A stretch of 14,459 bases of DNA, taken from CAYZJD01 sp964478455 (GTDB lineage: Bacteria > Acidobacteriota > Terriglobia > Bryobacterales > Bryobacteraceae). A program made the translations under genes and the position numbers. The DNA is taken from positions 1 to 14,459 of the forward strand of contig CAYZJD010000078.1 of assembly GCA_964478455.1 (NCBI GenBank). The letters run 5' to 3'. Positions 1 to 6,676 of this stretch are shown here, piece by piece; positions within the stretch are counted from its first letter, which is position 1, and each line of letters opens with the position of its first letter. The notes below the pieces were generated by a model. That model did not search any database, was not told the origin of the DNA, and saw only the letters and a list, made by a program, of their open reading frames with translations.

Positions 1-34
1 CGATTACGCTCTCCTCGCCCGCAAGCTCAACTGA
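1..34 (+). CDS. C-terminal end of an unidentified gene (partial)
   Basis: Reading from base 2 gives the short open tail DYALLARKLN followed by TGA at 32-34. A hairpin follows 15 bases later, which is the usual arrangement at the end of a gene. Ten residues are too few to identify a family, and other frames here cannot be excluded, so this is only a suggestion that a plus-strand gene enters from the left. Confidence 0.2.
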   Translation, partial: DYALLARKLN

Positions 35-49
35 CCTGCACCCGATTTG

Positions 50-69
50 CGCTTAGGCTGCTCTAAGCG
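50..69 (+). terminator. possible terminator hairpin
   Basis: CGCTTAG at 50-56 pairs perfectly with CTAAGCG at 63-69 around a 6-base loop. The following bases (TTGATTG) are only partly T-rich, so a strong intrinsic terminator is not certain. Its place after the stop at 32-34 fits a transcription end. Confidence 0.3.
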
Positions 70-349
70 TTGATTGCGCGCGGCCGGTGCTGGCTGCTTC
101 TGTCTTCCTTGGACCCGGCGGACGGACTACCCTCGCCCGTCTGGCTCGGTCAGTGGCCGCGGGTCAACGTGACCGTTAGCCGGATGATGTGTATGGGCAA
201 ATCCATCACCTCCGCAGCGGACAAGGTAGACGGGCGGTCGATCCCGCGCTGCTGCCGGTCCGCAGGGGCATGATGGGTGTGCAGTTGCGGTCTGCTCCAG
301 CGGTCAACACAATGCCGATCAGGAACTGCAGCAGAACCAAGGGGGCCAT
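70..349. other. non-coding or decayed stretch, no recognisable gene
   Basis: Short overlapping open frames exist on both strands, but none gives a protein I recognise, and none has both a plausible ribosome site and a sensible composition. I see no tRNA, IS end or strong promoter. It could be the remains of an older gene. Confidence 0.5.
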
Positions 350-550
350 GTGGGCAAAGTGGAGAGTATCGAAAGTCAGATCCAAGACCTTTCTCCCGAG
401 GAACTGGCAACACTCCGGGAATGGTTCGCGGAGTATGACGTCGAAGCATGGGACCGCCAGTTTGAGGCCGACGTCAAGGCAGGGAAGCTCGATGCGTTGG
501 CGGAACGTGCTCTACGGGACCACCTTGCCGGGCGGTCCACCAAGCTGTGA
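350..550 (+). CDS. antitoxin-like small protein (type II toxin-antitoxin partner)
   Basis: This is a 66-residue acidic protein. It opens with a short helix (IESQIQDLSPEELATLREWF) and then has an acidic stretch followed by DALAERALRDH and a basic end. This pattern is familiar from small proteins encoded directly before RelE/ParE-family toxins, where they bind the toxin and repress the operon. The start is GTG at 350, with AGGGGG five bases upstream. Its TGA overlaps a GTG at 547 in the layout expected for translational coupling to a toxin, but the downstream frame does not continue as a recognisable toxin. The antitoxin assignment is recall of the family pattern; a DNA-binding fold is not visible by eye. 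It may now be an orphan. Confidence 0.6.
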   Translation: MGKVESIESQIQDLSPEELATLREWFAEYDVEAWDRQFEADVKAGKLDALAERALRDHLAGRSTKL

Positions 551-729
551 ATCACTACGCAGCCCCTTTCCTCCTGAGGCGGCTCGATTCGATCCGCCGC
601 GAGCAGAATCAAATCTATGAGTGCAGGTCGTATCGCGCTGCCACGCCCGCCGGCTTGTGTGCGAATTTGGGGACCCGCAACCGGATGGCCCACGAATCCG
701 TCCCAACAAGGTGCTCCTTGCTATACTGA
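547..729 (+). pseudogene. possible remnant of a RelE/ParE-type toxin gene
   Basis: A GTG start overlaps the stop of the antitoxin-like gene (GTGA) and gives MNHYAAP, which resembles the opening residues of toxins normally paired with this antitoxin type. After about eight residues the frame turns into arginine-rich sequence (LLRRLDSIRREQ) with no toxin strands, helices or catalytic residues. It stops at 729, about 60 residues in total against roughly 90-100 for RelE/ParE. I infer deletion or replacement of the toxin body. The resemblance covers very few residues, so this remains tentative. Confidence 0.25.
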
Positions 730-752
730 GATTTCCCGCGTTTGACGCTGCT

Positions 753-3473
753 ATGCGATCCTTGGCTTTTCTAGTACTTAGCGCCGGTGTGGGCCTCGCG
801 GCCGAGTTCGCCACCGGCCAGGCGGCGCGTCTGGTCATCGGCCAGCCAACCTTCACCGCCCAGAAGCCCTATGCGGCTCTCGATGCGGACAAGAAGCCCC
901 TTACAAGCGCCGAGATCCTCGGAGGCGCCGGCGGTCTGGCCTACGCCAACAACATGCTGTTCGTCACCGACACCAACCGCGTCGGCGCCAGCCCGCTCAA
1001 CCATCGCGTCCTCATCTACAAGAACCTCTCGGCGCAGATTCCCGGCCTCACCGATGAACTCGTTCAGAGCAAGCGATGTCCCGCGTGCGTGGGCGTCGCC
1101 GATGTGGTTCTGGGTCAGCTTGACTTCACCAAGAGCGAGCTCAGCTTGTCGGAGCGCGGTCTCCGCCTGCCTACCGCCGTGGCCTCCGACGGGGTCATGC
1201 TCGCGATCGCTGACACCGACAACAACCGTGTCCTCATCTGGCGGCAGATTCCCAACGTCAACGGCGCGCCCGCCAACGTTGTTGTCGGGCAGCCCGATTT
1301 CCAGATCAACACCATCCCCCGCGTCCCCAACAGCAAATCCCTGCGCGGTCCGCAGGGCGTCTGGATCCAGAACGGGAAGCTCTTCGTTGCCGACACCCAG
1401 AACCACCGCGTTCTGATCTGGAACTCCATCCCGAGCACGAACGGCCAGCCTGCCGACGCCGTTCTTGGCCAGCCCGACTTCGACACCTTCGTCGAGGTGG
1501 ATCTCACCAAGGCCGAGGTCAACGCCAAGCCCAACAACCTGCTCAATCCGGTTTCGGTTACCTCCGACGGCACTAGGCTTTACGTCTCCGACCTTGGCCA
1601 CAACCGTGTGCTGATCTGGAACTCGATTCCCACCGTCAATCAGGCCCCCGCCGACGTGGTCGTCGGCCAGCCCGACATGACCAGCGCCGTGCCGAACAAT
1701 TCCAAGAAGCTCTGCACGCCGACGGGAAAGGATGACCAGGGCAACGACATCTTCCCCTTCCGCTGTAATGCCACGGTCGACTTCCCGCGTTTCGCCCTCT
1801 CCGACGGCCAGCGCCTGTTCATCGCCGACGGCGGCAACGACCGCGTCCTCGTCTTCAACGCTGTGCCCACCGGCAACGGGCAGGGCGCTCAGGTCGTCCT
1901 CGGACAGCTCGGCGACACGACCAACTCCAACTCCGACAGCGCCGATCCTCTGCGCCGCTCCAGCGCCGATTCGCTCCGCACGCCGCTTTCCCTGGCCTGG
2001 GACGGCGCTAACCTCTTCACCAGCGACCCCTTTAACCGCCGCGTGCTCGTCTTCACCCTCGCCGAGCGCTCCATCCCCAACACCGGCGTGCGCAACGCCG
2101 CCAGCTATCAGATCTTCGCGGTGGGTGCGATCGCGTTCTCCGGAAAGATCAAAGAAAACGACGAGGTCACCGTCACGATCATCTTCGGGGACGATAAGAA
2201 CGAGTACAAGTACAAGCTCGTAAAAGACGACACCCTGGAAAGCGTCGTCACAAAGGTCTCCGAGGTGATCAACGCGGGGGACGGAGACCAGTACGTCTTC
2301 GCCAGCCCCAACACGGTCCTCGGGGCCATCATTCTCACCGCCAGGCAGGAGGGCTCGAGCGGCAACGAGGTCGAGTACAACGCCATCGCCAACACCAACG
2401 CCGAGATCGTTGTCAAGCCGGCGGGCTTCCGACTCGGCGGTGGAGGCGACGCCGCTAAGATCGCCCCCGGCAGCCTCGTGACCATTGTCGGAAACGACTT
2501 CGCCGACCAGACGGCCGAAGGCGTCTTCGACGAGGATGGCCGCCTTCCCACCGAGCTTGCCGGCGTCCAGGTTTACCTCGACGGCATCCGCGCCCCTCTC
2601 CTCTACGTTTCGCCCAAGCAGATCAACGCCCAGATGCCCTTCGAGGTGTCAGACACCACCAGCGTCAGCGCCTATGTCCGCACGCGTTGGTCCGACGGCC
2701 GCATCACGGCCACCAACGCCGTCGGGGTGCCGATCATCGAGCAGAACCCGGGCATCTTCGGTTACGGCGGCGTCGACCCGCGGCCTGCCGTTGCCCTCCA
2801 CTTTTCGAGCTACGCCACTGGAACTATCTCCGTGGACGGCACCGCCACCGCCGGCGACACCGCCACCGTCAAGATCGAGGATCGTTCTTACACTTACACG
2901 GTCAAGACCGACGACACCCTGGCCAAGATCCGCGACGGGCTCATCAACCTGATCAATGCCGATCCGAAGGTCGAGGCCTTTCCAGCGGGCACCTTCACCC
3001 GTATCCGCCTGCGCGCCCGGCAGGCCGGCCCCGCCGGCATCGGCATCAAGTACTCCGTCAGCACCAGCACCGGCGCTAAGGTCATCTTGTCCCCCACCAC
3101 CGAGGCTCTTTGTTGCGCCAACGAAGCGGGCAGCCTGGTGACCGAGCAGAATCCCCTCGTCCCGGGAGAGACACTGATCCTTTACGCCACCGGCTTGGGA
3201 CTCGTTAAGCCCGATGAGGCCAAGAACAAGCTGGTTACCGGCCAAAAGTACCAGGGGCCCGAACTAAACGAACCCGTCGAGTTTCTCTCATCGCTTTGTG
3301 GCAGCAAAACCGCTAACGTCCTGTTCGCCGGTTACAAGCCCGGCTACGCCGGCCTTTATGAAGTGCACTTGGAGCTGAACTCCGACATCCCCACCAACCC
3401 CCGCACCCAGTGCACCATCGCCCAGGACATTTACGTCAGCAACATCGCCACCATCCCCGTGAAGAAACCCTAA
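753..3473 (+). CDS. secreted NHL-repeat beta-propeller protein with TIGR03437 C-terminal domain
   Basis: The product is 906 aa. ATG at 753 is chosen over a GTG at 621 because it begins a signal peptide (MRSLAFLVLSAGVGLAA, cleavage likely near residue 17). Residues about 60-440 contain six NHL-like repeats, each with a variant of the D-x-x-N-x-RVLIW motif, and most followed by a VVGQPDF-like linker, so a six-bladed propeller is likely. From NAASYQ near residue 447 to the end lie the pieces of the Solibacter Ig-like TIGR03437 domain: APGSLVTIVG at 571, YVSPKQINAQMPFEV near 618, PGETLILYATGLG near 803 and FAGYKPGYAGLYEVHLEL at 858. Two related inserts of about 95-105 residues interrupt it (about 457-560 and 688-780). 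No enzyme active site is visible; extracellular binding or a surface role is inferred. No good Shine-Dalgarno precedes the ATG; a TATACT box lies at 722-727 without a convincing -35. The stop codon TAA overlaps the inverted repeat downstream. Confidence 0.9.
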   Translation: MRSLAFLVLSAGVGLAAEFATGQAARLVIGQPTFTAQKPYAALDADKKPLTSAEILGGAGGLAYANNMLFVTDTNRVGASPLNHRVLIYKNLSAQIPGLTDELVQSKRCPACVGVADVVLGQLDFTKSELSLSERGLRLPTAVASDGVMLAIADTDNNRVLIWRQIPNVNGAPANVVVGQPDFQINTIPRVPNSKSLRGPQGVWIQNGKLFVADTQNHRVLIWNSIPSTNGQPADAVLGQPDFDTFVEVDLTKAEVNAKPNNLLNPVSVTSDGTRLYVSDLGHNRVLIWNSIPTVNQAPADVVVGQPDMTSAVPNNSKKLCTPTGKDDQGNDIFPFRCNATVDFPRFALSDGQRLFIADGGNDRVLVFNAVPTGNGQGAQVVLGQLGDTTNSNSDSADPLRRSSADSLRTPLSLAWDGANLFTSDPFNRRVLVFTLAERSIPNTGVRNAASYQIFAVGAIAFSGKIKENDEVTVTIIFGDDKNEYKYKLVKDDTLESVVTKVSEVINAGDGDQYVFASPNTVLGAIILTARQEGSSGNEVEYNAIANTNAEIVVKPAGFRLGGGGDAAKIAPGSLVTIVGNDFADQTAEGVFDEDGRLPTELAGVQVYLDGIRAPLLYVSPKQINAQMPFEVSDTTSVSAYVRTRWSDGRITATNAVGVPIIEQNPGIFGYGGVDPRPAVALHFSSYATGTISVDGTATAGDTATVKIEDRSYTYTVKTDDTLAKIRDGLINLINADPKVEAFPAGTFTRIRLRARQAGPAGIGIKYSVSTSTGAKVILSPTTEALCCANEAGSLVTEQNPLVPGETLILYATGLGLVKPDEAKNKLVTGQKYQGPELNEPVEFLSSLCGSKTANVLFAGYKPGYAGLYEVHLELNSDIPTNPRTQCTIAQDIYVSNIATIPVKKP

Positions 3474-3547
3474 AAGGGGTCAGCCTGATCTGCCCCATTC
3501 TTCTTTCGCGCTCTTGAAAAATGGACCAGATCAGGCTGACCCCTTTT
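3472..3547. repeat. long inverted repeat; likely bidirectional terminator and mobile REP/MITE-like palindrome
   Basis: The arms at 3472-3492 and 3527-3547 are perfect 21-base reverse complements (AAAAGGGGTCAGCC... against ...GGCTGACCCCTTTT), separated by 34 bases; a further CCATT match extends the stem inward after two mismatches. A-runs and T-runs at the outer ends make it suitable for ending transcription in both directions between the two convergent genes. The GGGGTCAG/CTGACCCC core resembles dispersed palindromes found in many bacterial genomes near REP-associated transposases. That link is recall, and no transposase is next to it here. Confidence 0.75.
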
Positions 3548-3815
3548 CGGGCTCCTTTTCGGGCTCGTAGGGATGGAAGCCGCGGGCGCGCATTGTGTGG
3601 CGCGCCGCGTCGGCGGACTCCGGCCTTACATAGAAGAACGCCCCTGCCCGCGCCCGGTGAAAGATAAAGCCGCTGAAGTACTGGTCCACCTCGACCACGT
3701 AGTCGATCCCCGCCGACGTCAGCGCCTCTTCGAGCGTCAGCGCCTCGTTCAGCTTTCTGGCGATGTAGAGCAAGATGCCTTCGGTGTCGCTAAGGTACTC
3801 CGGTTCGCGCCGCAT
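3531..3815 (-). CDS. small conserved-looking protein of unknown function
   Basis: The product is 94 aa and I cannot assign it to a family. It reads as an alpha/beta domain: a helix with LEEALTSAGIDYVVEVDQY, a strand-rich middle (FSGFIFHRARAGAFFYVRPE) and a helix (ADAARHTMRARGF). This could be a small ferredoxin-like fold, loosely reminiscent of DUF2007-type domains, but I make no claim of homology. The last residues (PEKEPEKGSA) come from a 12-base tandem duplication followed by bases of the inverted repeat, which also supplies the TGA. The original C-terminus has therefore probably been altered. It starts 3 bases after the stop of the 150-aa gene, so the two are almost certainly one transcription unit. 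Confidence 0.65.
   Translation of the reverse strand: MRREPEYLSDTEGILLYIARKLNEALTLEEALTSAGIDYVVEVDQYFSGFIFHRARAGAFFYVRPESADAARHTMRARGFHPYEPEKEPEKGSA
3542..3565. repeat. 12-bp tandem duplication
   Basis: CCTTTTCGGGCT occurs twice back to back (3542-3553 and 3554-3565). On the minus strand it encodes repeated P-E-K-E near the C-terminus of the 94-aa gene, and it overlaps the outer edge of the inverted repeat. Slippage, or a footprint of the repeat's insertion, could explain it. Confidence 0.8.
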
Positions 3816-3818
3816 TCT

Positions 3819-4271
3819 TCAACCGCCTTGTTCCCCGCGGAGCCGCGCCGACCAGATCTCATACGCTCCCGGCGCCTGCTTGTTCCACCATTGGATGTAG
3901 GCCTTGGCTACAGTCTCCATGTTCTTCAGCAGCAGCGGGTTCTTGGCGGTGTCGCGGAACGGCGGCACGAGGTCCCGGATCTTCTCCCAGACGAACAGCA
4001 TCTCCTGCCCGTACTGAAAAAACAGCTCCTGGTTGAGCACTCCGCAGGTGATGAAGGACGCGACCATTTCCCAGTAACCCACCACCATCCGCAAGTAAGC
4101 GTTTTGCTCCGACCCGCGCGGGCATAACGCCTCCTGTTCCTCCGGCGTGCGCGCGTTGAACGACTTGCCGAACCAGTCGCGTGCCTCGCGCAGCTTCGGC
4201 TCCCGCCGGAGCTCATACAGCTTGATGATCAGGTTGACGTCGTCGTAGGTGGCTGTCGCTTCTACTCTCAT
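3819..4271 (-). CDS. 150-aa helical protein of unknown function, first gene of a two-gene operon
   Basis: The protein is helix-rich and aromatic-rich: an N-terminal YDDVNLIIKLYELRREPKLREARDWF segment, a central LRMVVGYWEMVASFITCGVLNQELFFQYGQE segment and a C-terminal AKAYIQWWNKQ. The central part is hydrophobic but carries E and Q residues, so it may be a membrane-associated or buried helical bundle. It recalls DUF4760-type proteins, but I am not confident of that name. The start at 4271 is the ATG directly before the coherent N-terminus, and no Shine-Dalgarno is evident. A weak CTGACA (4312-4307) and TACGCT (4290-4285) pair with a 16-base spacer could be the promoter. The 94-aa gene follows within 3 bases. 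Confidence 0.72.
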   Translation of the reverse strand: MRVEATATYDDVNLIIKLYELRREPKLREARDWFGKSFNARTPEEQEALCPRGSEQNAYLRMVVGYWEMVASFITCGVLNQELFFQYGQEMLFVWEKIRDLVPPFRDTAKNPLLLKNMETVAKAYIQWWNKQAPGAYEIWSARLRGEQGG

Positions 4272-4388
4272 GGCAGTGAAGACAAGCGTAGCAGAACGCG
4301 GCCGGTTGTCAGCCGAACGTGTTCAGTCGTTGGAGTGGCGGCGGGGTCGATTCAAACACATCGTCCCGGCGTACGGTGTTCCTCTGTG

Positions 4389-4411
4389 GGCGTGCCGAGA
4401 CTCGGAACGCC
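4389..4411 (-). terminator. possible hairpin after the PadR/membrane-protein operon
   Basis: Nine bases past the TAA of the 159-aa gene, GGCG and CCGA on one side pair with TCGG and CGCC on the other, around a 3-base loop and a 2x2 internal loop. No T-run follows on the minus strand, so it would be a weak intrinsic terminator at best. Confidence 0.28.
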
Positions 4412-4419
4412 ACACCCGT

Positions 4420-4899
4420 TTAGCGGTGTTTCGCGAATCGAAGCCGCTGTTTCCGCACTGTGAGGGCGATCCCGACCGAGAGCAGCACGCCCAGCACCAC
4501 CGGCGCCAATGCGCCGATGACGACGAACAGAAAAGTCTCGGACACCGGCCTGAGATCCGGCCCCTGCGCCAGGGGGTGGCGGGCAATGACCCGCAGAAGC
4601 GCCCCGGCGAGAATCAGCAACGCCACCGCCGCCCCGGCAGACGCCAGCCACACAAGGCCGAACCTGCGCTCGCCGGGACCGCGTCCGTGAAACAGGGTTT
4701 CCATGTGTTCCTCCACCGCCGACCTGCCCAGGTCGGCGAAAAGATCCATCCACAAGCGCAGAGGCCGGAATCCACCTCGGCGCTGTTCCTCCCGGCGAAG
4801 GTCGCGGAACATCAGCGCCATTTCCCGGCCGTACTCGCGGCGGAATCCGGCGGGATAGGCCAGCAACAGCAGACGATAGAGGCGATCGGCCGCAGGCAT
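4420..4899 (-). CDS. small two-helix membrane protein resembling the N-terminus of acidobacterial permeases
   Basis: The product is 159 aa. The cytosolic start LYRLLLLAYPAGFRREYG (residues 7-24), with the following MALMFRDLRREE and a later DLGRSAVEEHMETL, is the N-terminal signature often seen on acidobacterial MacB/FtsX-like orphan permeases and on short stand-alone relatives. Two likely membrane helices follow, at about 81-105 and 121-148, then a basic tail. The large periplasmic and FtsX regions of a full permease (about 800 aa) are absent, and nothing downstream supplies them. It is therefore either a natural short form or a remnant. It begins one base after the PadR stop, so it is co-transcribed and probably controlled by that regulator. 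Its role is unknown; envelope stress or export is only a guess. Confidence 0.75.
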   Translation of the reverse strand: MPAADRLYRLLLLAYPAGFRREYGREMALMFRDLRREEQRRGGFRPLRLWMDLFADLGRSAVEEHMETLFHGRGPGERRFGLVWLASAGAAVALLILAGALLRVIARHPLAQGPDLRPVSETFLFVVIGALAPVVLGVLLSVGIALTVRKQRLRFAKHR

Positions 4900-4900
4900 T

Positions 4901-5266
4901 TCAGGCCTCCCGTGCCCTCAGGAGCTTCCTTGCCCGGGCCGCCCGGACCAAGGACGCCAGCCGATGCGCCTCGGCCGAGGCGACCCGGCGGCCGAATTGG
5001 GTCAAGCGATAGTAGCGGCGGCGCTCATCGTCGAGTTCCGGATCCGGCCTTTCCCCGCACTCCTCGATGAGCCGCCCGGCGGTCATGCGCTTGATGGAGC
5101 CGTACAGCGTGCCCGGCCCGAGCCGCACCGCGCCGTTCGTCCGTCCGGCGACCTCTCGCATGATGCCGTAACCGTGCATCTCGCCCCCTGCCAGCGCCAG
5201 CAAGATGTGGAACTCAGCCGGCGTCAGCGGCAACAGCGTCTCCGGATCGGGCGTGGCCTTCGCCAT
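4901..5266 (-). CDS. PadR-family transcriptional regulator
   Basis: The product is 121 aa. The winged helix-turn-helix is clear: LTPAEFHILLALAGGEMHGYGI (residues 14-35), the recognition region RLGPGTLYGSIKRM (48-61) and the wing with DDERRRYYRLTQFGRRVA (79-96). A short C-terminal dimerisation helix follows. PadR proteins are usually repressors released by a ligand or, in some acidobacterial sets, linked to neighbouring permease genes. I start it at ATG 5266, with AGGCGA just upstream. A start at 5314 would lie upstream of the predicted promoter and give an unlikely N-terminal extension. It overlaps no other gene and is followed one base later by the small membrane protein. The inverted repeat at its promoter suggests autoregulation (inference). 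Confidence 0.92.
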   Translation of the reverse strand: MAKATPDPETLLPLTPAEFHILLALAGGEMHGYGIMREVAGRTNGAVRLGPGTLYGSIKRMTAGRLIEECGERPDPELDDERRRYYRLTQFGRRVASAEAHRLASLVRAARARKLLRAREA

Positions 5267-5282
5267 AACTATCGCCTGATGA

Positions 5283-5301
5283 TATATCGTACACCGATAT
5301 A
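5283..5301 (-). promoter_or_regulatory. inverted-repeat operator candidate for the PadR regulator
   Basis: TATATCG-TACAC-CGATATA is a perfect 7-base inverted repeat with a 5-base spacer. It overlaps the last bases of the predicted -10 box and the expected transcription start of the PadR gene. That is where a repressor would block RNA polymerase. Binding by this PadR is inferred from position only. Confidence 0.5.
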
Positions 5302-5327
5302 CTAACGCCTGCACCGGTGGTTGTCAA
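5299..5327 (-). promoter_or_regulatory. sigma-70-type promoter of the PadR operon
   Basis: On the minus strand a consensus -35 TTGACA (5327-5322) is followed after 17 bases by TAGTAT (5304-5299). This predicts transcription starting near 5292 and a leader of about 26 bases to the ATG at 5266. Confidence 0.6.
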
Positions 5328-5450
5328 GAACCGGCCAACGGCCGCCAACGCAAGATTGCAGGGCGCCACAGCGCCTCTGGCTTGCCGTCGAAGGGGCGCG
5401 CTGCCCACTCTCGGGAAGCGTGGTGGAGCGAGGTCGGGTGCGACGCGCTG

Positions 5451-6482
5451 CTAGACCTGGTTGATATTTTCCAAAGCGATGATTACTTTTCCTCGAGCGT
5501 GTTTCTTTTCCAGATATCGGATAGCCTCAGGGACCTCACTCAACCTGTAACGCCTGTCGATGACCGGCTTTACCTTCCCGGCCTTCATTAGATCGTGCAT
5601 GATAATCAGGTCGTCTTTGTTAGGTCTCGCCAGAAACGTAACCAGCTTCTGGCTTATGAACCGCGACACGACAAGCGCTGCGGTCAAGCGGGCCAAGGCA
5701 CCAATCATCCCCCGGCCGGTCAATTCTCCGACCATGATGTAGATTCCCCTAGGGTTTAGGATGCGCCGGTATGCCGACAACGAATGGTTCCCGACGCAGT
5801 CGAAAATCAGGTCATAACGTTGCCCACGCTGGGTGAAATCATCCTGGGTGTAATCGATGACGTGATCTGCGCCGATTGATCGGACCATGTCCACGTTCCT
5901 TGTACTGCATACGCCAGTCACCTCTGTGCCGAACGATTTGGCGATCTGCACCGCGAACGTACCCACGCCTCCTGCCGCACCGTTGATCAAAACCTTCTGC
6001 CCCGGCTGAATCTGTCCCTTGTCGCGAAGACCCTGCAACCCGGTGAATGCCGCCACCGGTACCGAAGCTGCTTGCTCGAACGTGACATTCGCCGGCTTCA
6101 TGACCAATGTCGACTCGGGAGCGCACACATACTCGGCAAAGGCCCCCAGGCGATGGGCCCAAACTCCGACACCCGAAGCTTGCGGGTCATTGACACACAC
6201 GCCGAACACGTCGTCGCCCGCTCTGAACTCCGTTACGTTCCTGCCAACCGCTTCAACCCGGCCGGCCACATCGACGCCAACTCGGTTGGACTTCGGTCTG
6301 CGCAGGCCGGTCATGATGCGAACGAGGTACGGCCTGCCTTTCAATGGGCCCGTGTCCAGTGGATTGACGGAAGCGGCCCGAACTTCTATTAAGACTTCGT
6401 TGTCCTTGGGGACCGGCTTTTCGACATCCGTGATTTGGACAACCTCCGGAGGTCCGTATCTGTTGCAGACAGCGGCTTTCAT
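5451..6482 (-). CDS. NAD(P)H-dependent MDR oxidoreductase, quinone oxidoreductase-like (zinc-independent)
   Basis: The product is 343 aa, normal for the family. The N-terminal GroES-like domain starts MKAAVCNRYGPPEVVQ and includes VLIEVRAASVNPLD (30-43) and GVDVAGRVEAVG (69-80). The Rossmann nucleotide-binding loop is GAAGGVGTF (168-176), followed by IGADHVIDY and FDCVGN. The catalytic-zinc cysteine/histidine set of true alcohol dehydrogenases is missing, as in QOR-type reductases acting on quinones, enones or similar carbonyls. The physiological substrate is unknown. The start at 6482 is the family-typical N-terminus; an upstream in-frame extension to 6641 is arginine-rich and unconvincing. 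A short VNDPQASGVGVW stretch before GAFAEY looks longer than usual. It stands alone on the minus strand, and I see no clear promoter or terminator. Confidence 0.92.
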   Translation of the reverse strand: MKAAVCNRYGPPEVVQITDVEKPVPKDNEVLIEVRAASVNPLDTGPLKGRPYLVRIMTGLRRPKSNRVGVDVAGRVEAVGRNVTEFRAGDDVFGVCVNDPQASGVGVWAHRLGAFAEYVCAPESTLVMKPANVTFEQAASVPVAAFTGLQGLRDKGQIQPGQKVLINGAAGGVGTFAVQIAKSFGTEVTGVCSTRNVDMVRSIGADHVIDYTQDDFTQRGQRYDLIFDCVGNHSLSAYRRILNPRGIYIMVGELTGRGMIGALARLTAALVVSRFISQKLVTFLARPNKDDLIIMHDLMKAGKVKPVIDRRYRLSEVPEAIRYLEKKHARGKVIIALENINQV

Positions 6483-6676
6483 GTGCACACTCCCCGTGCG
6501 CCGGCCTCTTCCTTCCATCCCATAACCCCTGAGGGGCCACCAGCCGGCTATAGCGACGCCGAACGGCCCCTTCCTGCTCGCGTTCTGCCTGGATCTCCTG
6601 CTGCCGACCTGCCAGCATGCGTTCATGCCAACGCCGGGCAATCTCGCGTTAGCCGCCGTCGAGCACTGAGCCTGTT

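Noticed and set aside
70..273. 67-codon frame and its neighbours at the left end
   Set aside because: No ribosome site, no recognisable family and several equally long overlapping frames.
621..752. N-terminal extension of the propeller protein from GTG 621
   Set aside because: The added 44 residues would place the signal peptide internally; ATG 753 starts it exactly.
771..1601. 276-codon minus-strand frame opposite the propeller gene
   Set aside because: Its apparent repeats mirror the NHL repeats on the other strand; no independent gene features.
3472..3547. CRISPR repeat or tRNA-like structure
   Set aside because: Only a single inverted repeat pair without regularly spaced copies, and no cloverleaf arms.
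4249..5070. 273-codon plus-strand open frame
   Set aside because: It lies antisense to the PadR and membrane-protein genes, has a His/Arg/Pro/Gln-rich composition and no recognisable domain; the minus-strand genes have clear family motifs.
5362..5375. GGCGC/GCGCC 5-bp hairpin between PadR and the oxidoreductase
   Set aside because: Short, no T-run and easily expected by chance at this GC content.
6483..6641. N-terminal extension of the MDR oxidoreductase
   Set aside because: 53 Arg/Gly-rich residues before the family-typical MKAAV start, with no family similarity.
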